From assembly GCA_034359265.1 (NCBI GenBank), contig CP136898.1, forward strand, positions 41,005,501-41,069,500: a stretch of 64,000 nt of DNA, read 5' to 3'. This document shows positions 11,637-22,430 of this stretch, piece after piece. The notes under the pieces were generated by a model that had not been told where the DNA came from, did not search any database, and saw only the letters and a program-made list of their open reading frames with translations. Numbering within the stretch: position 1 is the first letter of the stretch; the number at the start of each line of letters is the position of its first letter. The position numbers and the translations under genes are program-made. This stretch comes from Canna indica (Eukaryota > Streptophyta > Magnoliopsida > Zingiberales > Cannaceae).

Positions 11637-12639
11637 CTATCTCTGTCCTCCGCCACCCTGACTCTGAGCCTGAGATGGCTGGCTAGCCTCAACCTGCTGA
11701 CGATCCGGGAACATCTCGGCGTGAGTCGCCTCCGCCCGTAGCGCCCGCCTCAGGACTCTGTCATAGCTATCCAGCTCCTCACTAGCCATTAACCCCTTAA
11801 TGGAGTTGTTCAGTCCGTTGAAAAAGAACTCTGCCCGCCTGCTACTGGAGGTAACCAAATCTGGGACGAACATAGCAAGTGCATCAAACTGGTTGGCATA
11901 CTCTACCACTCGCCTCGTCCCCTGACGTAACTGAACGAACTCCTACAACTTCTGCCTCGCATAGGTAGCTGGATAATATTTCTTGAAGAATATCTTCAAG
12001 AATTTCTTCCAAGAGATCGCCTTCCCTCTCAGTAGCCTCTGCTGCATCTCCCACCAGATCAAGGCCTCCCCAGTAAAGCAATAGGTCGCCAAACCGACCT
12101 GATCCTCCTCTGGACAGCCCAATACACCAAAGGCCCGCTCTACCTCGCGGACCCACGACTGCAGGATCGGTGGTCCCCGTAAAGCTGTCGAATTTACCTC
12201 TCCCTAGGAGTAGAAACTGATTCAGACGGTCCATCTTCCGTCTCTCGAGAGACTCAGGCTGTACTGGGTCATACCGAGCTACTGGCTGTGGCTGCACCGG
12301 CGAATCCTCTGAAGACTCTCCAGCAGATATCTCAGAAGGTGAATCCTCACTATAAGCTGAGTCAGAATCAAACTCAACATCGGCCTCAGGCTGCGGCTCC
12401 ATCTGCTCGGTCTGCCCTCTCGCTCGGCCACCCCGAGCGCTACCCTGGTTGGGCCTACGACTCGAGCGTGCCCGACGCTGAAACTGAGCCAGGGGGACAT
12501 CGTCCGCTAAATCTGGCTCGACTCTGGCTGGAACCGGGCTAACCCTCTGAGTCTGAGCAGCCTGCCTACCGCCTCGACCTCGACCTCGACGACCACCTCT
12601 GAAGGCCGTCCTGACACCCGCGCTACCTCTAGATTCCAT
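11637..12639 (-). pseudogene. Tekay gag, frameshifted and with nonsense codons (right copy)
   Basis: Carries the same Met start (12639), Arg/Gly-rich N-terminus, one-base frameshift near 12176, TAG in the QKL-EFVQL segment and TAG at 11637-11639 as the left copy. One difference was noticed (A for G near 12369). Gag cannot be made as one protein from either copy, so any mobility would need gag in trans from an intact relative. Confidence 0.88.
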
Positions 12640-12783
12640 ATTTCCTAAAAGGAAAGAACAACTCAGATTCACATTCAACCAACAACCAACAATAAAAAAA
12701 ATCAACTTGTTTTCTTACGGTAAGGTGAAATCTCATCCTTAGACCTAAACACCCAACAATCCTATGAAGGAGGACGATCCTAA

Positions 12784-12795
12784 GCTCTGATACTA
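12784..12795 (-). other. Primer binding site, right Tekay copy
   Basis: Minus-strand TAGTATCAGAGC, one mismatch from the initiator tRNA-Met complement, placed between the right LTR and gag as in the left copy. Confidence 0.85.
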
Positions 12796-12798
12796 AGT

Positions 12799-15260
12799 TG
12801 TTACGCCCCGCCTAGGTTTATCCCTATATAAGGGACCTCACCTAGGAGAAGCGCAACTAGCAACAGAACAACCAACAATTTATGGACTGAATTTAAATTT
12901 ACAACCAGATTCAAATCGAATATCCAACCAGACAATAATAAAAGTCCAACAGTCCATAAGAGAACAATAAGTTCCAGAGTCTAGCTGAAAATACAAAGTT
13001 CAACTAATAAACTAGGAAACTAAGGCTGTGCGGAAGACGTCTCCTCCTCCTCCAAAACTCTAGCTACCCCAGGAGATAAAGCCGTCATACCTGAGGATCT
13101 GAGGCAAAAACAACAAACATCAGCAGAAGGCTGAGTAGGATTTCAACAAGATGCTATGATGTCATGTGTACAACGGAAGATATGAATCAACCATCTACCC
13201 GATGCACCTAAACCAATCGACTATGTCAACTATGTCAACTATCAACTATATGAGTATGCGTCATAAACCCAATCAAGAGCGTAGTGGACATTGGGTTTCC
13301 CCCGCACTCTCATACCTCGAGAGTGGCACCTCAAGCCCGCTCCAGCTAGAGATGCGACTATCCAAAAATGGTAGTCCGCAGACGTCTAACACCTCGACGC
13401 CGTACACACAACCTGTGCGATAAATAGGTGATCACCGGTGTCACTTGCCCTACAACCCGGGCAATATATCAACGTGTCCAGGGCTATCGCCCAATAGTAG
13501 ATCAACTATGCATATGTCAACAACTCATCTACTACAACTCAACTATTATAATGCTAGTAATCATGTCATCATGTATGCATTAAGTAAATAAACAACAGCA
13601 TAAGACATGCAACGTCTAAACTAGCATCCTCAACTAATATGCATATAACAACATCATGCCGGCAACATGTATCAACAGAATATGCATAAAGAGTTTCAAC
13701 AACAATAGATATCAACTTCCAATGGAATAGAACAACAAGATATATTTCGACATAGGGTAACAACCGATCTAGGATGAGATTCACTTTGACAACAACTACC
13801 TCAAAAGAATAACTCGGGTAAAACCATGAAAACCGATAAAATAATATTATCCGACCCGACCCGCAAAACGAGGCAATAAAAGCATACTGTTTTCAACATC
13901 CGAAAGCCAAACGACAAAACAGACTCCACCAATGGATTCGGGTCGACGAGTAGGTCTAATTTCATATGTAATATGATTATTTTGACCCACTATAAACCCT
14001 CCAACTAATTATTTAGATAATAGCAAAATAGCTCAAATATCATTCATTAATTACTGATACCAAGTATACATATATCAGTGATATATTTAATATATCACTG
14101 CTACAACTGCTGATATCAACTTCCACTTATAACATCAACATAACACCTACAATACAATATAACACTGATATAAGGATTATATCATTGATATAAACTTAAT
14201 TAAACTTTAATCTACTCATCTACTTCCTCATCAGCCTTTCCCCAAATCCTCCCCAAATCCGACGCCACCAGAAGCTGGGCGAACGGCGACGGAACAGCGC
14301 GATCATCGACCGGCGAGGGTGGTTCGCCAATCAACGCCTCCGACCAACGCCGCCACCTCAACCCGACGCCACAGCCATCAACCCTTATACCAACCGTCGC
14401 CACCTTCCCCAACTGGTCCGACAGATCGGATTGCCGGGCAAGCGCGCCGCCTCCGACGCCAACGATGATTCGCCGTCGCCACCACGCGACGGCAACGGCC
14501 ATCCTGCTAAGAATGATAACCCTCGATGGGCTGCCGCGACTGGCGGAGGTCGCCAGATCGGCTCGCGCGGCAGCAACGCCTCGTCGGGCGCCCTTGCTCG
14601 TCGCGGCACCCCGCCGGGCGCCGCAACTCGATCGCGCGGCCGACACCGACCAAGACCCGACCCCAAGTTGCGACGCAACTCTAGGGACCTCCTCAAAATA
14701 GAGTCGATCGGCACTGCTGCTTGACGGCAACAACTCGAGCAGAGAAGATGATACCAACGGCAAAGAAACAACGCGATTCAACTACAACTAATTGATCCGA
14801 TCATGAACTGTGATCATCTCATCGACGGCGGCTCGGATTGCAAGAAATCCGCCGAGAAATTTGACAGAAATACCAGATCGGCAACGAGGATTCAAATCCG
14901 AAAACTCCACACCAAAAAAATACGCTACATTTCGGGAAACCAAGAAACAATCTCCGATCGGCAGATAAAACATCGCGAATCTCAACCTACATCAAGTTAC
15001 CCTACGCGAACAAATAGAAGAGAAGGATTAGGAATCCTACCGATAAACTCCTCCAACTCCGATTCACCGGAGATCTTCTCGTCGCCGACGCCTCAAATTC
15101 TTCCGTCGCCCGCCGCACCTGCTGCCGCTACAGTGATCGAGAGAGAGAGAAAAAGATTAGGGAGGGTTTAGGGTTTAATTATATAAGATTAGCATTTTTT
15201 TGCAAAAGCCCCCTCTAAGAAATATATTTACAAAGAGGTCCAAAATTTTAAGGCATAACA
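12799..15260 (-). repeat. Right LTR of the Tekay array (5' LTR)
   Basis: 2462 bp from TGTTACGCC to GGCATAACA, the same length as the middle LTR and differing at six noticed positions (0.24%), four of them C:G to T:A relative to the middle LTR. It abuts LINE sequence at 15261, so 15261-15265 (GAAAC) should be one arm of the target duplication. Confidence 0.93.
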
Positions 15261-15266
15261 GAAACT

Positions 15267-16800
15267 ATGAAGGCCATCAAATTCAAGAATATCAGTATAA
15301 GTAATCAGCTTTATGCAGACGACATACTGATCACTATTAAAGGACGCAAAGGTTCTTGTGAGAAGCTGAAAGGAGTCTTCAAACTGTATGGTATGGTGAC
15401 AAATCAAAGGATAAGCCTTGAGCAGTCTGAAATATTCTTTCCAAATAGATGTTCAATGAAGGTAAAGAAGGAAATAGAGAACATTATGGGTATTAAGAAA
15501 GGGTCATACCCAATCAAATACTTGGGAGAATGATGCTGGTGAAGGCAAAGAGAATGATAAGGGGAAGCTACCTATTATATATCAGAGAATGATGCTAGAG
15601 AAGGCAAAGAAAAAGCTTGATAGATGGGCAAGCAGAAATGTTTCACAAGTTGGGAAAGTAGTACTGGTGAACTCAGTCATCAACTCAATGCCCATTCATT
15701 CTCTATCTACAACATGGCTGAATGAAAAAGTAATAAATGAGCATAAAAAGATGGTAAGAAAGTTCACGTGGGAGTCAAAGAGGAGGAAGAAAGCCTTTCA
15801 CCTTGTTAATTGGAAGAGAGCCTTTGCTAGTAAATATAATGGTGGTTTAGGGCTGAGGGATTTAAGTTTGATGAAGTTTGCAATTCATGCAAAGAGAGCT
15901 CTACCTTTTTTGAACAGGAAAATATGCTTTGGGCTAGAATAATGAAGACTAGATATGGAGGGTATCATCCCTGGAACTATAGTTTCAAAAATAACACTTC
16001 ATCGACTTTTAGAGCTTTGTTTCAAGTTATTGTGAAACTGAGAGAGGGACTCAGGTTGAAGGTTGTCAATGGAGAGAGTATCAATATGATGATTGATCCA
16101 TGGATTGAGTGCCTACCTTTAAACAAATGGCCCACATTTGTTGATACTGATAAAGTCTCAGAAGAGGTTGTAGTGAAGAATTTTATTGACAAAGGGGAAT
16201 GGGAAGAAGGGAAACTGAAGGAATGCTTTGGTGAGGAGTTGGTGAAAAGAATCACTCAAATCTACATACCAAGGAAAGAGGTGCTGATAAATGGGTCTAG
16301 GCACAAAATGAGAAGGAGAAGCTGTCATGCGAGATAGCATACAATTTTATCAAATGGAAAGAAAAGAAGGAAGTCTTCCAAGAATATGATTGGAAGATGT
16401 TATGGAGTTTGGATATCGTGCCAAGAATCAAAGTCTTCATATGGAAGTTATTGCTGGGGAAGTTACCAACTACAAGTATTTTAGAAAAAATGAGTAAGAT
16501 TCAAAGAAGGGAGTGTTTTGTGTGCAAAAAAAAGATGTGGATAGAATAAACTACATTTTTTATAGCTGTGGCTTTGAAAGGAATTCTGGGGAAGCTGTAA
16601 ATTCCAAGTTGAACTTTGGGGAAACATGGTCTAATGGAGGATGGTTGAAGACTGATAATTCTCTGGACAGAAGGTTGAAAAAGGAGTTGGTGGCCCTTAT
16701 TGCAGTGGGGCATTGGTATATCTGGAAAAATAGAAATGAATGGTGCTTCAAAGAGAAAGGTTTAGTAGTAACTCAATGGTATTCAAAACACTAGCATAAT
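15267..16800 (+). pseudogene. LINE ORF2: RT C-terminal half and zf-RVT region
   Basis: Starts in frame directly after the array with the RT active-site block NQLYADDILITIKG, followed by the palm/thumb segments GMVTNQRISLEQSE and PIKYLGE. After a frameshift near 15535 comes KKLDRWASRNVSQVGKVVLV and WKRAFASKYNGGLGLRDL, typical of plant L1 RTs. After another shift come LWARIMKTRYGGYHPWNY and VVNGESINMMIDPWI, then a zf-RVT-like part (DIVPRIKVFIWKLLLGKLPT, CFVCKKKDVDRINYIFYSC) and GHWYIWKNRNEW. At least three frame changes. ORF2 copies element RNA at a nicked target; this copy cannot. Confidence 0.85.
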
Positions 16801-16981
16801 GCAATTGGCACAAGGCAGGAGAGGTAACTAAGAATGTTGCAGTGCTACTCAGGAGGAACCAAATATGGAATGTGGGAATCAACTTCCAAGAGGGATAATA
16901 AGTAATTTCAAAAGTATAGAGCATTTCTCTGATATCTCTGCTATGACTGATAACTCACTCTACCTTTAGTTTTAGCAGATG

Positions 16982-17224
16982 GCCAGAAGTCACATTAGCA
17001 TTTTTACTGATGCTGCTTGGATTTCTACAGATAGCTTGGCTGGGTATGGCATCCTAGCTATAGATGAAGAAGGTAAAGTCCTTTTTGAATTCTCTGATTG
17101 CAAGGTAGTTAATTTTCCATTATATGCTGAAATTTGAGCAATTTGGCTTGGAATTAAAAAAGCAAAGGATATGAAGCTACATAGCTTCAATCTCTTTTCA
17201 GATTGCCAAATGACAATTAGGTAT
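16982..17224 (+). pseudogene. LINE RNase H domain, N-terminal part
   Basis: SIFTDAAWISTDSLAGYG carries the first catalytic Asp, FPLYAE the Glu and LFSDCQMTIRY the second Asp of a plant-LINE RNase H. One internal TGA follows YAEI. The coding sequence is cut after TATCGG-like codons ending RY at 17224 by the hAT element and continues at 20362; removing the hAT and one target copy restores the frame TIRYLNK. Confidence 0.8.
17217..17224. repeat. Target-site duplication of hAT, left arm
   Basis: TTAGGTAT directly before the left terminal repeat; the right arm at 20354-20361 is TCAGGTAT, a 7/8 match. Eight bases is the hAT-typical length. Confidence 0.85.
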
Positions 17225-17474
17225 TAGAGGTGGCAATGGGCTGGGCCAGCCCATCGGCGGCACGGGCTCGGCCCAGCACGGCTGTGCCCAGAAGACGGGC
17301 CGGACTCGCCTTCTGGGCACGCGGGCCGTGCTAGGCACGGCCCGCGCACCGTGCTAGCCCGAGCACGGCACGCGGGCCAACCACAACCCGCGTGCCCGTG
17401 CTCTGGGCGAGCATAGGAGGCATAACGTGCGCCAGGACTAGGTCGGCCTGAGCCAGACTTGGTTCGGGCCGACG

Positions 17475-17500
17475 AATATTATATAAATATAATCTATAAA
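17475..17500 (+). promoter_or_regulatory. Probable hAT transposase promoter (TATA box)
   Basis: TATATAAATA at 17480-17489 lies at the edge of the GC-rich subterminal block, about 240 bp upstream of the transposase ATG, followed by a CT-rich leader (CTTCTTCATTTCTTC and similar). Confidence 0.45.
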
Positions 17501-17726
17501 TACCCCCTCCCCTTCTTCATTTCTTCTACCTTTATCTTCAACTCTTTCTCTCAATCCTCAACTCTCAACTCTCATTTGTCAACTCTCTTACTCTCAACGA
17601 TCAACAACATTTTAAGCTCATCAAGAAGCCAAGAATTCAAGATTGTTGTTAATTTTTTTTAATCTCTTCAATTTGTTTCATTGATTAGTATAATATTTAT
17701 ACTTTTTATATTTTTAATTTTTACTA

Positions 17727-19746
17727 ATGGAGGATGAAGATTTTTCAGGTTATACTCCACAAACTGGATAAAATATATTAGAAGAAATATCTCCTACTAC
17801 TCCTACCACTCCTACCACTCAACAAAATCAAAACATAGAGATAAGTCCATCTATTAATTTATGTCCATTAGGTAGAAAAAAAAGTATGGTTTGGGAATAT
17901 TTTAAAAAAATTATTGAACCTGATGGCACCATAACAAAAGCCCGGTGCAAAAAATGTCAAAAAATTCTTTCGGCTTCAACAACCGGAGGAACTCGTCATT
18001 TATTACGTCATGCAAAGGGTCATGACACTAAGGTTACACAAGCTTAACAAATTCTTAATTTATCTTCTTCTGGTTTAACAGCTTTTTCGTATGATCATGA
18101 TTTTCAACGTCGAGAACTTGCAAAATTAATTGTTCAAAGTGAATCTCCTTTTAGTTTTGTTGATCAACCAAGATTTTCTAGTTGGATTCAAAATACTTTA
18201 CAACCAAAATATAAAAAAATTACTCAAAATACAATGAAAAGTGATGCTTTAAAATTATTTTTTACATATAGAGAAAATATAATGACTAGTTTTCAAAATA
18301 ATAAATCAAAAATTTCTTTAACATCTGATATTTGGTCTAGTCAACGTACTACTAATTCTTACATTTGTGTTACTGCACATTGGATTGATAAAAATTTTAT
18401 TTTGCAAAAAGAAATAATTAGTTTTAAAGTTTTTGAATATTCACATACTTCTATTGCCATTTTTTCTGCTATTAGATTTGTAACATATTTCTATAATATA
18501 AATGATAAAAAAATTTCGATTAGTTTTGATAATGCTAGTAATAATGATGTTGTTATCCCTCCCCTTATACAGTTATTTAAACCAGTATTAGAAGGTGAAT
18601 TATTTCATGTTCCTAATTTATGTGTACAAGATGGTTTAAAATAAGTAAATATACATGTAGAAAAAATAAGAGATGTTATTAGATATATGCGTTCTTCAAA
18701 AGCAAGAACACAAGAATTTAAAAAATTATGTCAATCTTTTAATAAACAATTTAAAAAATTTAATGATGATGTTATTACTAGATGGAATTCAATATATCAT
18801 ATGCTTATGTCTACAATAAGATATTAAGATATCCTTACAATATTTTACAATCAAAATATGTCTGGTGATCTAATTAATAATAATGATTGGTTAGTTGTTG
18901 GGCATATTACTCAAATTTTAGAACTTTTTAATAAAGCTACCGAACAACTTTCCGGTGTTTATTATCCTACATGTAATTTAACTCTTTCACATATAGTTTG
19001 TATTAGTGAAGTATTTTCTTTATATAGACACCATCCTTTATTTGCACAAGTTATTTTTTTAATGAAATCTAAATTTAAAAACTATTGGTCAGATATACCT
19101 ACTTTATTTTGTTTAGCAATATATTTAGATCATAGAATGAAAATTGATGGTTTAAATATGTTGTTAGATGATTATTATAACAATATGAAATTAGATAATG
19201 TTGAAGGAAAAAAAATTAAAATTTTGAATTTATTGAATTCTATGCTTGTATTTTACGCTTCAAAATTTGGTGATACAATTACAAATAAGACAACATCTTC
19301 TTCTTCTAGATTAAGAGATGATGGTGAAAATAGTATTAATTCTCAACTTGATGGTAGAATAAAAAAAAATTAAATCTACTAATTTTAATGAATTACTTTT
19401 TTTTCTAGATCATAATCATTCTGAAGAAATAGATGATAATGAAATTTTAGTATGGTGGAAAAAAAAAGAAAATACGTATCCTATTATTTCCATCATGACA
19501 CGTGATATACTAACTGGTCATGTGTCTACAGTAGCTTCCGAGTCTTGTTTTAGTGCAAAAAATAGAATTCTCGACGAAAAAAGAAGCCGAATGAGTGAAG
19601 AAACGGTTGAAATGTGCATTTGCTTAAAAGACTGGTTGGATGCTGAAGATAGATTACAAGATAAGGGAGGACTCGACACTTCATCATCGGGAGAGGAGGA
19701 AGCTCAAACAAGCGAAGCTGGTGCTGCTGGTCCTAGTACAAGTTAA
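17727..19746 (+). pseudogene. hAT transposase (BED zinc finger), decayed
   Basis: The transposase would bind the ends and cut and paste the element. From the ATG at 17727: a short N-terminus with a TAA after 14 codons, a Thr/Pro-rich stretch, then a BED finger (VWEYFKKI, ARCKKCQK, GGTRHLLRHAKGH with C-x2-C and paired His). The core shows LTSDIWSS (first catalytic Asp) and ISFDNASNND (second Asp region), then ITRWNSIYHML. In-frame stops occur near 18048, 18644 and 18826. An A-run at about 19362 shifts the frame; the C-terminal dimerisation region follows (ILVWWKKKENTYP, VSTVASESCFS, RSRMSEETVEMCICLKDWL) to a TAA at 19746. This is a typical plant hAT layout of about 670 codons. Confidence 0.9.
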
Positions 19747-20353
19747 ATCACTGGGACTACGGGTGATTAAAAATGTAAAAAGAACTACGTAGACTTGATC
19801 CTTCTATAGTTAATCATTGGGGATTACAAGTTTAGCTATAGAAGATACGTAGGCAACCTTTTAAGGTGCGATCTATTATAATATTTAAAAAAATTATTTT
19901 ATCATTGGATGAATATTTTTGTATTAAGGATAAATAAAATTTTTATTATAATTTGATTTTTTTAAAATCTTTTTATTAATTTGTACTGCGTTATAATGTT
20001 ATATATAAAAAATGTGTTAAAAATATATAATAAAGTTTAGTACAATGATTAAGCTATCTCAAATAAAATTAGAGGTCCAAGTTTAAAACTCACCCGTAAT
20101 CATTAATTTTTAAAATTAAATATTTTTAAATTAAATATTTTTAAATTAAATTTAAAAAATTAAATTTAAAAAATTAAATTAAATAATTTAAATTAAATAA
20201 TTAATTTTCGGGCTAGCTCGTGCCTGGCCTGAGCTTGGTTGGGCGGGCTCGGGCCCCGGCTGGGGTTGGCTGCCACACATTCGGGCCATGCTCGGCCCGA
20301 CCCGAAGGTGGCCGGGCTTGCCCGGGCCCGGGCACGGCCTGTTGCCACCTCTA

Positions 20354-20520
20354 TCAGGTATTTGAACAAGTAATTAAAGGTCCCCTGGTTCCTAAAGGAC
20401 TTGGTGTCTAATATTCTAGCTATGGCTAAAGACATCAACTGCTATGGATGGTTCATATCAAGAGAAATTTCAATTAAAAGGCTCATATGCTAGCTAAAAA
20501 TGGTATACCTAATCCAGCCA
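20354..20520 (+). pseudogene. LINE RNase H domain, C-terminal part after hAT
   Basis: Begins with the right target copy and continues the split domain: LNK, a stop, LKVPWFLKDLVSNILA, then GWFISREISIK and, after a frameshift, AHMLAKNGI. This matches the end of a LINE RNase H, where a His/Asn motif precedes a conserved Ala-x-x-Leu-Ala. It supports the order LINE first, hAT second. Confidence 0.7.
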
Positions 20521-20558
20521 GAGGAGATGAAGTATAAAATGATGAGGCTTGTAATAAG

Positions 20559-20954
20559 ATGGTTCCAATGATGGGAATTGACTACTCTTTTGTTCATGTT
20601 TTGCATGATAACCCATGCGGGATCAACAATGAGGGCCAACCACTCTTAGCAATTGAAGAACCATCACTTTCAGTTAAAATGCAAGACCCAAGAGACATGT
20701 TTTATGAATTAATACCTCTGGATATTGATTCTGTTAATCAACAACTATATGTATGTGAAGATGTAGCTTCTTGTTTTGATATTGTCGATGAACTTTCATT
20801 GTTAAAAGGGAAAGCTTATTTTTTCAGCTCTTCTGTAAGTGTAAACTTTGATATGAATAAAATGATATCTCAAAAGGAAGAAACTCCTACTTATGTAGCT
20901 GGTGAGGGAAGTACGGCTAAGACCCAATGCTTCCTTTACCAGGCAAGTGAGTAG
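20559..20954 (+). CDS. Unidentified 131-aa reading frame at the LINE 3' end
   Basis: An uninterrupted frame from MVPMMGIDYSFVHVLH to CFLYQASE, directly downstream of the LINE RNase H. It is acidic, with segments such as RDMFYELIPLDIDSVNQQL and CFDIVDELSLLKGKAYFF, and has no motif I can name. It may be a C-terminal extension of LINE ORF2, a captured fragment, or a chance frame. It is cleaner than the LINE domains before it, which is slightly odd. Confidence 0.3.
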   Translation: MVPMMGIDYSFVHVLHDNPCGINNEGQPLLAIEEPSLSVKMQDPRDMFYELIPLDIDSVNQQLYVCEDVASCFDIVDELSLLKGKAYFFSSSVSVNFDMNKMISQKEETPTYVAGEGSTAKTQCFLYQASE

Positions 20955-21136
20955 GATGTGACCTGTTTGGATTTTTCTTTTAAAAAGAAGTAAATGATAC
21001 GTTGCTGGTGTAATCTGATCCATTGTTTTGTAAATACTTAGAATCTTACTATCTAATTCTATACAATGTTTGTTGAGTAACTAAAGAACTATATTGAACT
21101 GTCATAAGTTTTCCTATTGCTTTTAGCTTTAGATAG

Positions 21137-21495
21137 TTTTTTTTTGGATAAAAGAAAACTTGTATTTATCATAAGGTGTAAGAAATACAAGTAGTGGGGT
21201 TGAGATGAGAAAAAACAATAAGTTAGAAACTTGTATTACAAAGAAGTAGTAATTTTAAAAAGATTTGCTCCTTCAATTGCGAGTTCGAGAAAGTTTTTGG
21301 TGTCATCGTTGAAGATTCTATTGTTCCTTTCCGTCCAGACCTTTCCTTTCCAAATCATCAGTGCCAAGTATTTTCTCCGTTTGAGCACTAAGCCACCCAC
21401 TGTTGAGCTCTGCCACGGGCAGAATCTTATAGTTGGATAGAAGGAAGATTATAATGACACAGCATGAGTCTCCAACCACGCATAGTATTGTTGTT
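21137..21495 (-). mobile_element. 5'-truncated LINE 3' end, minus strand
   Basis: On the minus strand a coding remnant ALMIWKGKVWTERNNRIF, characteristic of the end of the zf-RVT region in plant LINEs, is followed by ELAIEGANLFKITTSL, a stop, a 3' UTR with CTTGTATTTCTTACACC-type sequence and a run of nine A at 21137-21145, which I read as the poly(A) tail. No convincing target duplication was found. Confidence 0.5.
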
Positions 21496-22080
21496 GTTCC
21501 TGCATGAGCGTTGGATTCTTCTGGTCCAGTTCAGTGTCTCTCCTTGTCTGGTTCAACACCAGTGGGGGGAGGACCTGCAAAAGATACTCTGACGCTCAAG
21601 TCAGTGGGACTCCAAGGTGGGGGTAATGGAAATTGGAAAATTTGAGTTACCTGAGGCGCGTCGTGTCTATATTTATTACAAGTGGAGGTGATGACGCCGC
21701 TCGAAAATCTCGCGGTGATGCTGCCGAGCATGGGTCGAGGTTGATCCTAGAGATGACATGCTTGTAATGGCGTATCTCTCCTGGTAAAGTAGGATGTGGG
21801 TATCCTTGTATAGCCAGGTGGGATCCCTGGGTAGAGCCGCTTGGTTCGGATAGGATCTGATTCAGGGGTGTGGTTGGGTGGAGCCCCCTAGATGGAGTTG
21901 CTTGGTTCAATCTCAGAGTGAATGGTAGGATGTTGTTGGGTCTAATTCGTCTGAGCCCAATAGTTTTAGTCAAATCCACAGCTCCCGAGCTCAATCGGAG
22001 TATGGAGGACTATGTGCCAAGCTCTTAAGTTGAGTTTGCTTTTGTCTTTTGGAATATCTAAGGAGTTTTTATAGTGCTTT
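21495..22080 (-). repeat. Left (3') LTR-like segment of the Tat relic
   Basis: Contains ACCTGCAAAAGATACTCT followed by ACGCTCAAGTCAGT and, 308 bp on, GGTGGAGCCCC. The same ordered motifs lie in 27848-28475. The two segments are otherwise much diverged, so this is an old or chimeric element. Exact ends not determined. Confidence 0.5.
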
Positions 22081-22083
22081 ACC

Positions 22084-22430
22084 AGGTTGCACTAGGTGGC
22101 CAAGGAGACCGAGCTGGATATTGCTTTGGAGTGGTTGACCGTGGAGGTTAAGCAGGTGGCTGCTGAAGCCAAGCTGGAATCAAAGCAAAAGACTACAGAA
22201 GTAGCGCTGAAGTGGATAGCTGTGGAGGTCGGGTAGGAAGGACCGGCCGTTAAGTCTAGTTTGGAACAAGTGGCCATGAAGGCCGAACTAAGACGGGCAA
22301 CCGAGGAGGCTATGCCGAAGTGGACAATTGCAAAGGCTGAATTGAAGAAAATGGTCGGAGAGATCGAGTAGTGGAAGATGACTGAGATGGTCAAGACTAC
22401 GTAAGCAGCTGCGAAAGTCAGACTAGGGTG
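22084..22430 (+). pseudogene. Coiled-coil reading frame next to the 3' LTR
   Basis: Read on the plus strand with a few stops, it gives repeated Ala/Glu/Lys/Val heptads: AKETELDIALEWLTVEVKQ, AAEAKLESKQKTTEVALKW, LEQVAMKAELRRATEEA. This is coiled-coil composition like the distal part of the accessory ORF at 23500-23760. It may be a displaced or duplicated end of that ORF. No enzyme motif. Confidence 0.35.

Larger units (their letters stand above)
1..15260 (-). mobile_element. Tandem array of two Tekay/Del chromovirus copies
   Basis: The order is partial LTR (1-358), internal region (359-5347), LTR (5348-7809), internal region (7810-12798), LTR (12799-15260). Every feature of the left copy recurs 7451 bp to the right. 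LTR ends form the imperfect inverted repeat TGTTACGCC...GGCATAACA. I noticed two base differences between the internal copies and six between the middle and right LTRs, all transitions. The family follows from gag with two CCHC knuckles, the order protease-RT-RNase H-integrase and a C-terminal chromodomain. The right flank starts GAAAC; the left end lies outside the window, so the target duplication cannot be checked. An LTR-LTR unequal exchange is the simplest origin, which is an inference; an assembly duplication is the alternative. Confidence 0.93.
17225..20353 (+). mobile_element. hAT DNA transposon inserted in LINE RNase H
   Basis: 3129 bp with terminal inverted repeats TAGAGGTGGCAA...TTGCCACCTCTA. 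Both subterminal regions are extremely GC-rich and full of GGGC, GCACGG and CGGGCC motifs (17237-17470 and 20205-20345), while the centre is AT-rich and codes for a BED-finger transposase. It is flanked by an 8-bp target duplication with one mismatch. The transposase has several stops and one frameshift, so the copy is defective, but its ends are intact and could still be moved in trans. Confidence 0.92.
15261..21060 (+). mobile_element. LINE (L1-type with RNase H), interrupted twice
   Basis: Plus-strand LINE whose 5' part lies left of the Tekay array, outside the window. Visible parts are the RT palm with YADD (15312-15323), RT thumb, a zf-RVT-like region, RNase H (split by hAT) and a 3' stretch to about 21060. 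No clear poly(A) tail was seen. Frameshifts and stops show it is dead. The Tekay array and the hAT element are both younger than this LINE. Confidence 0.85.

Noticed and set aside
20193..20438. Short frames at the hAT right end
   Set aside because: Fall in the GC-rich subterminal block and cross the element border.
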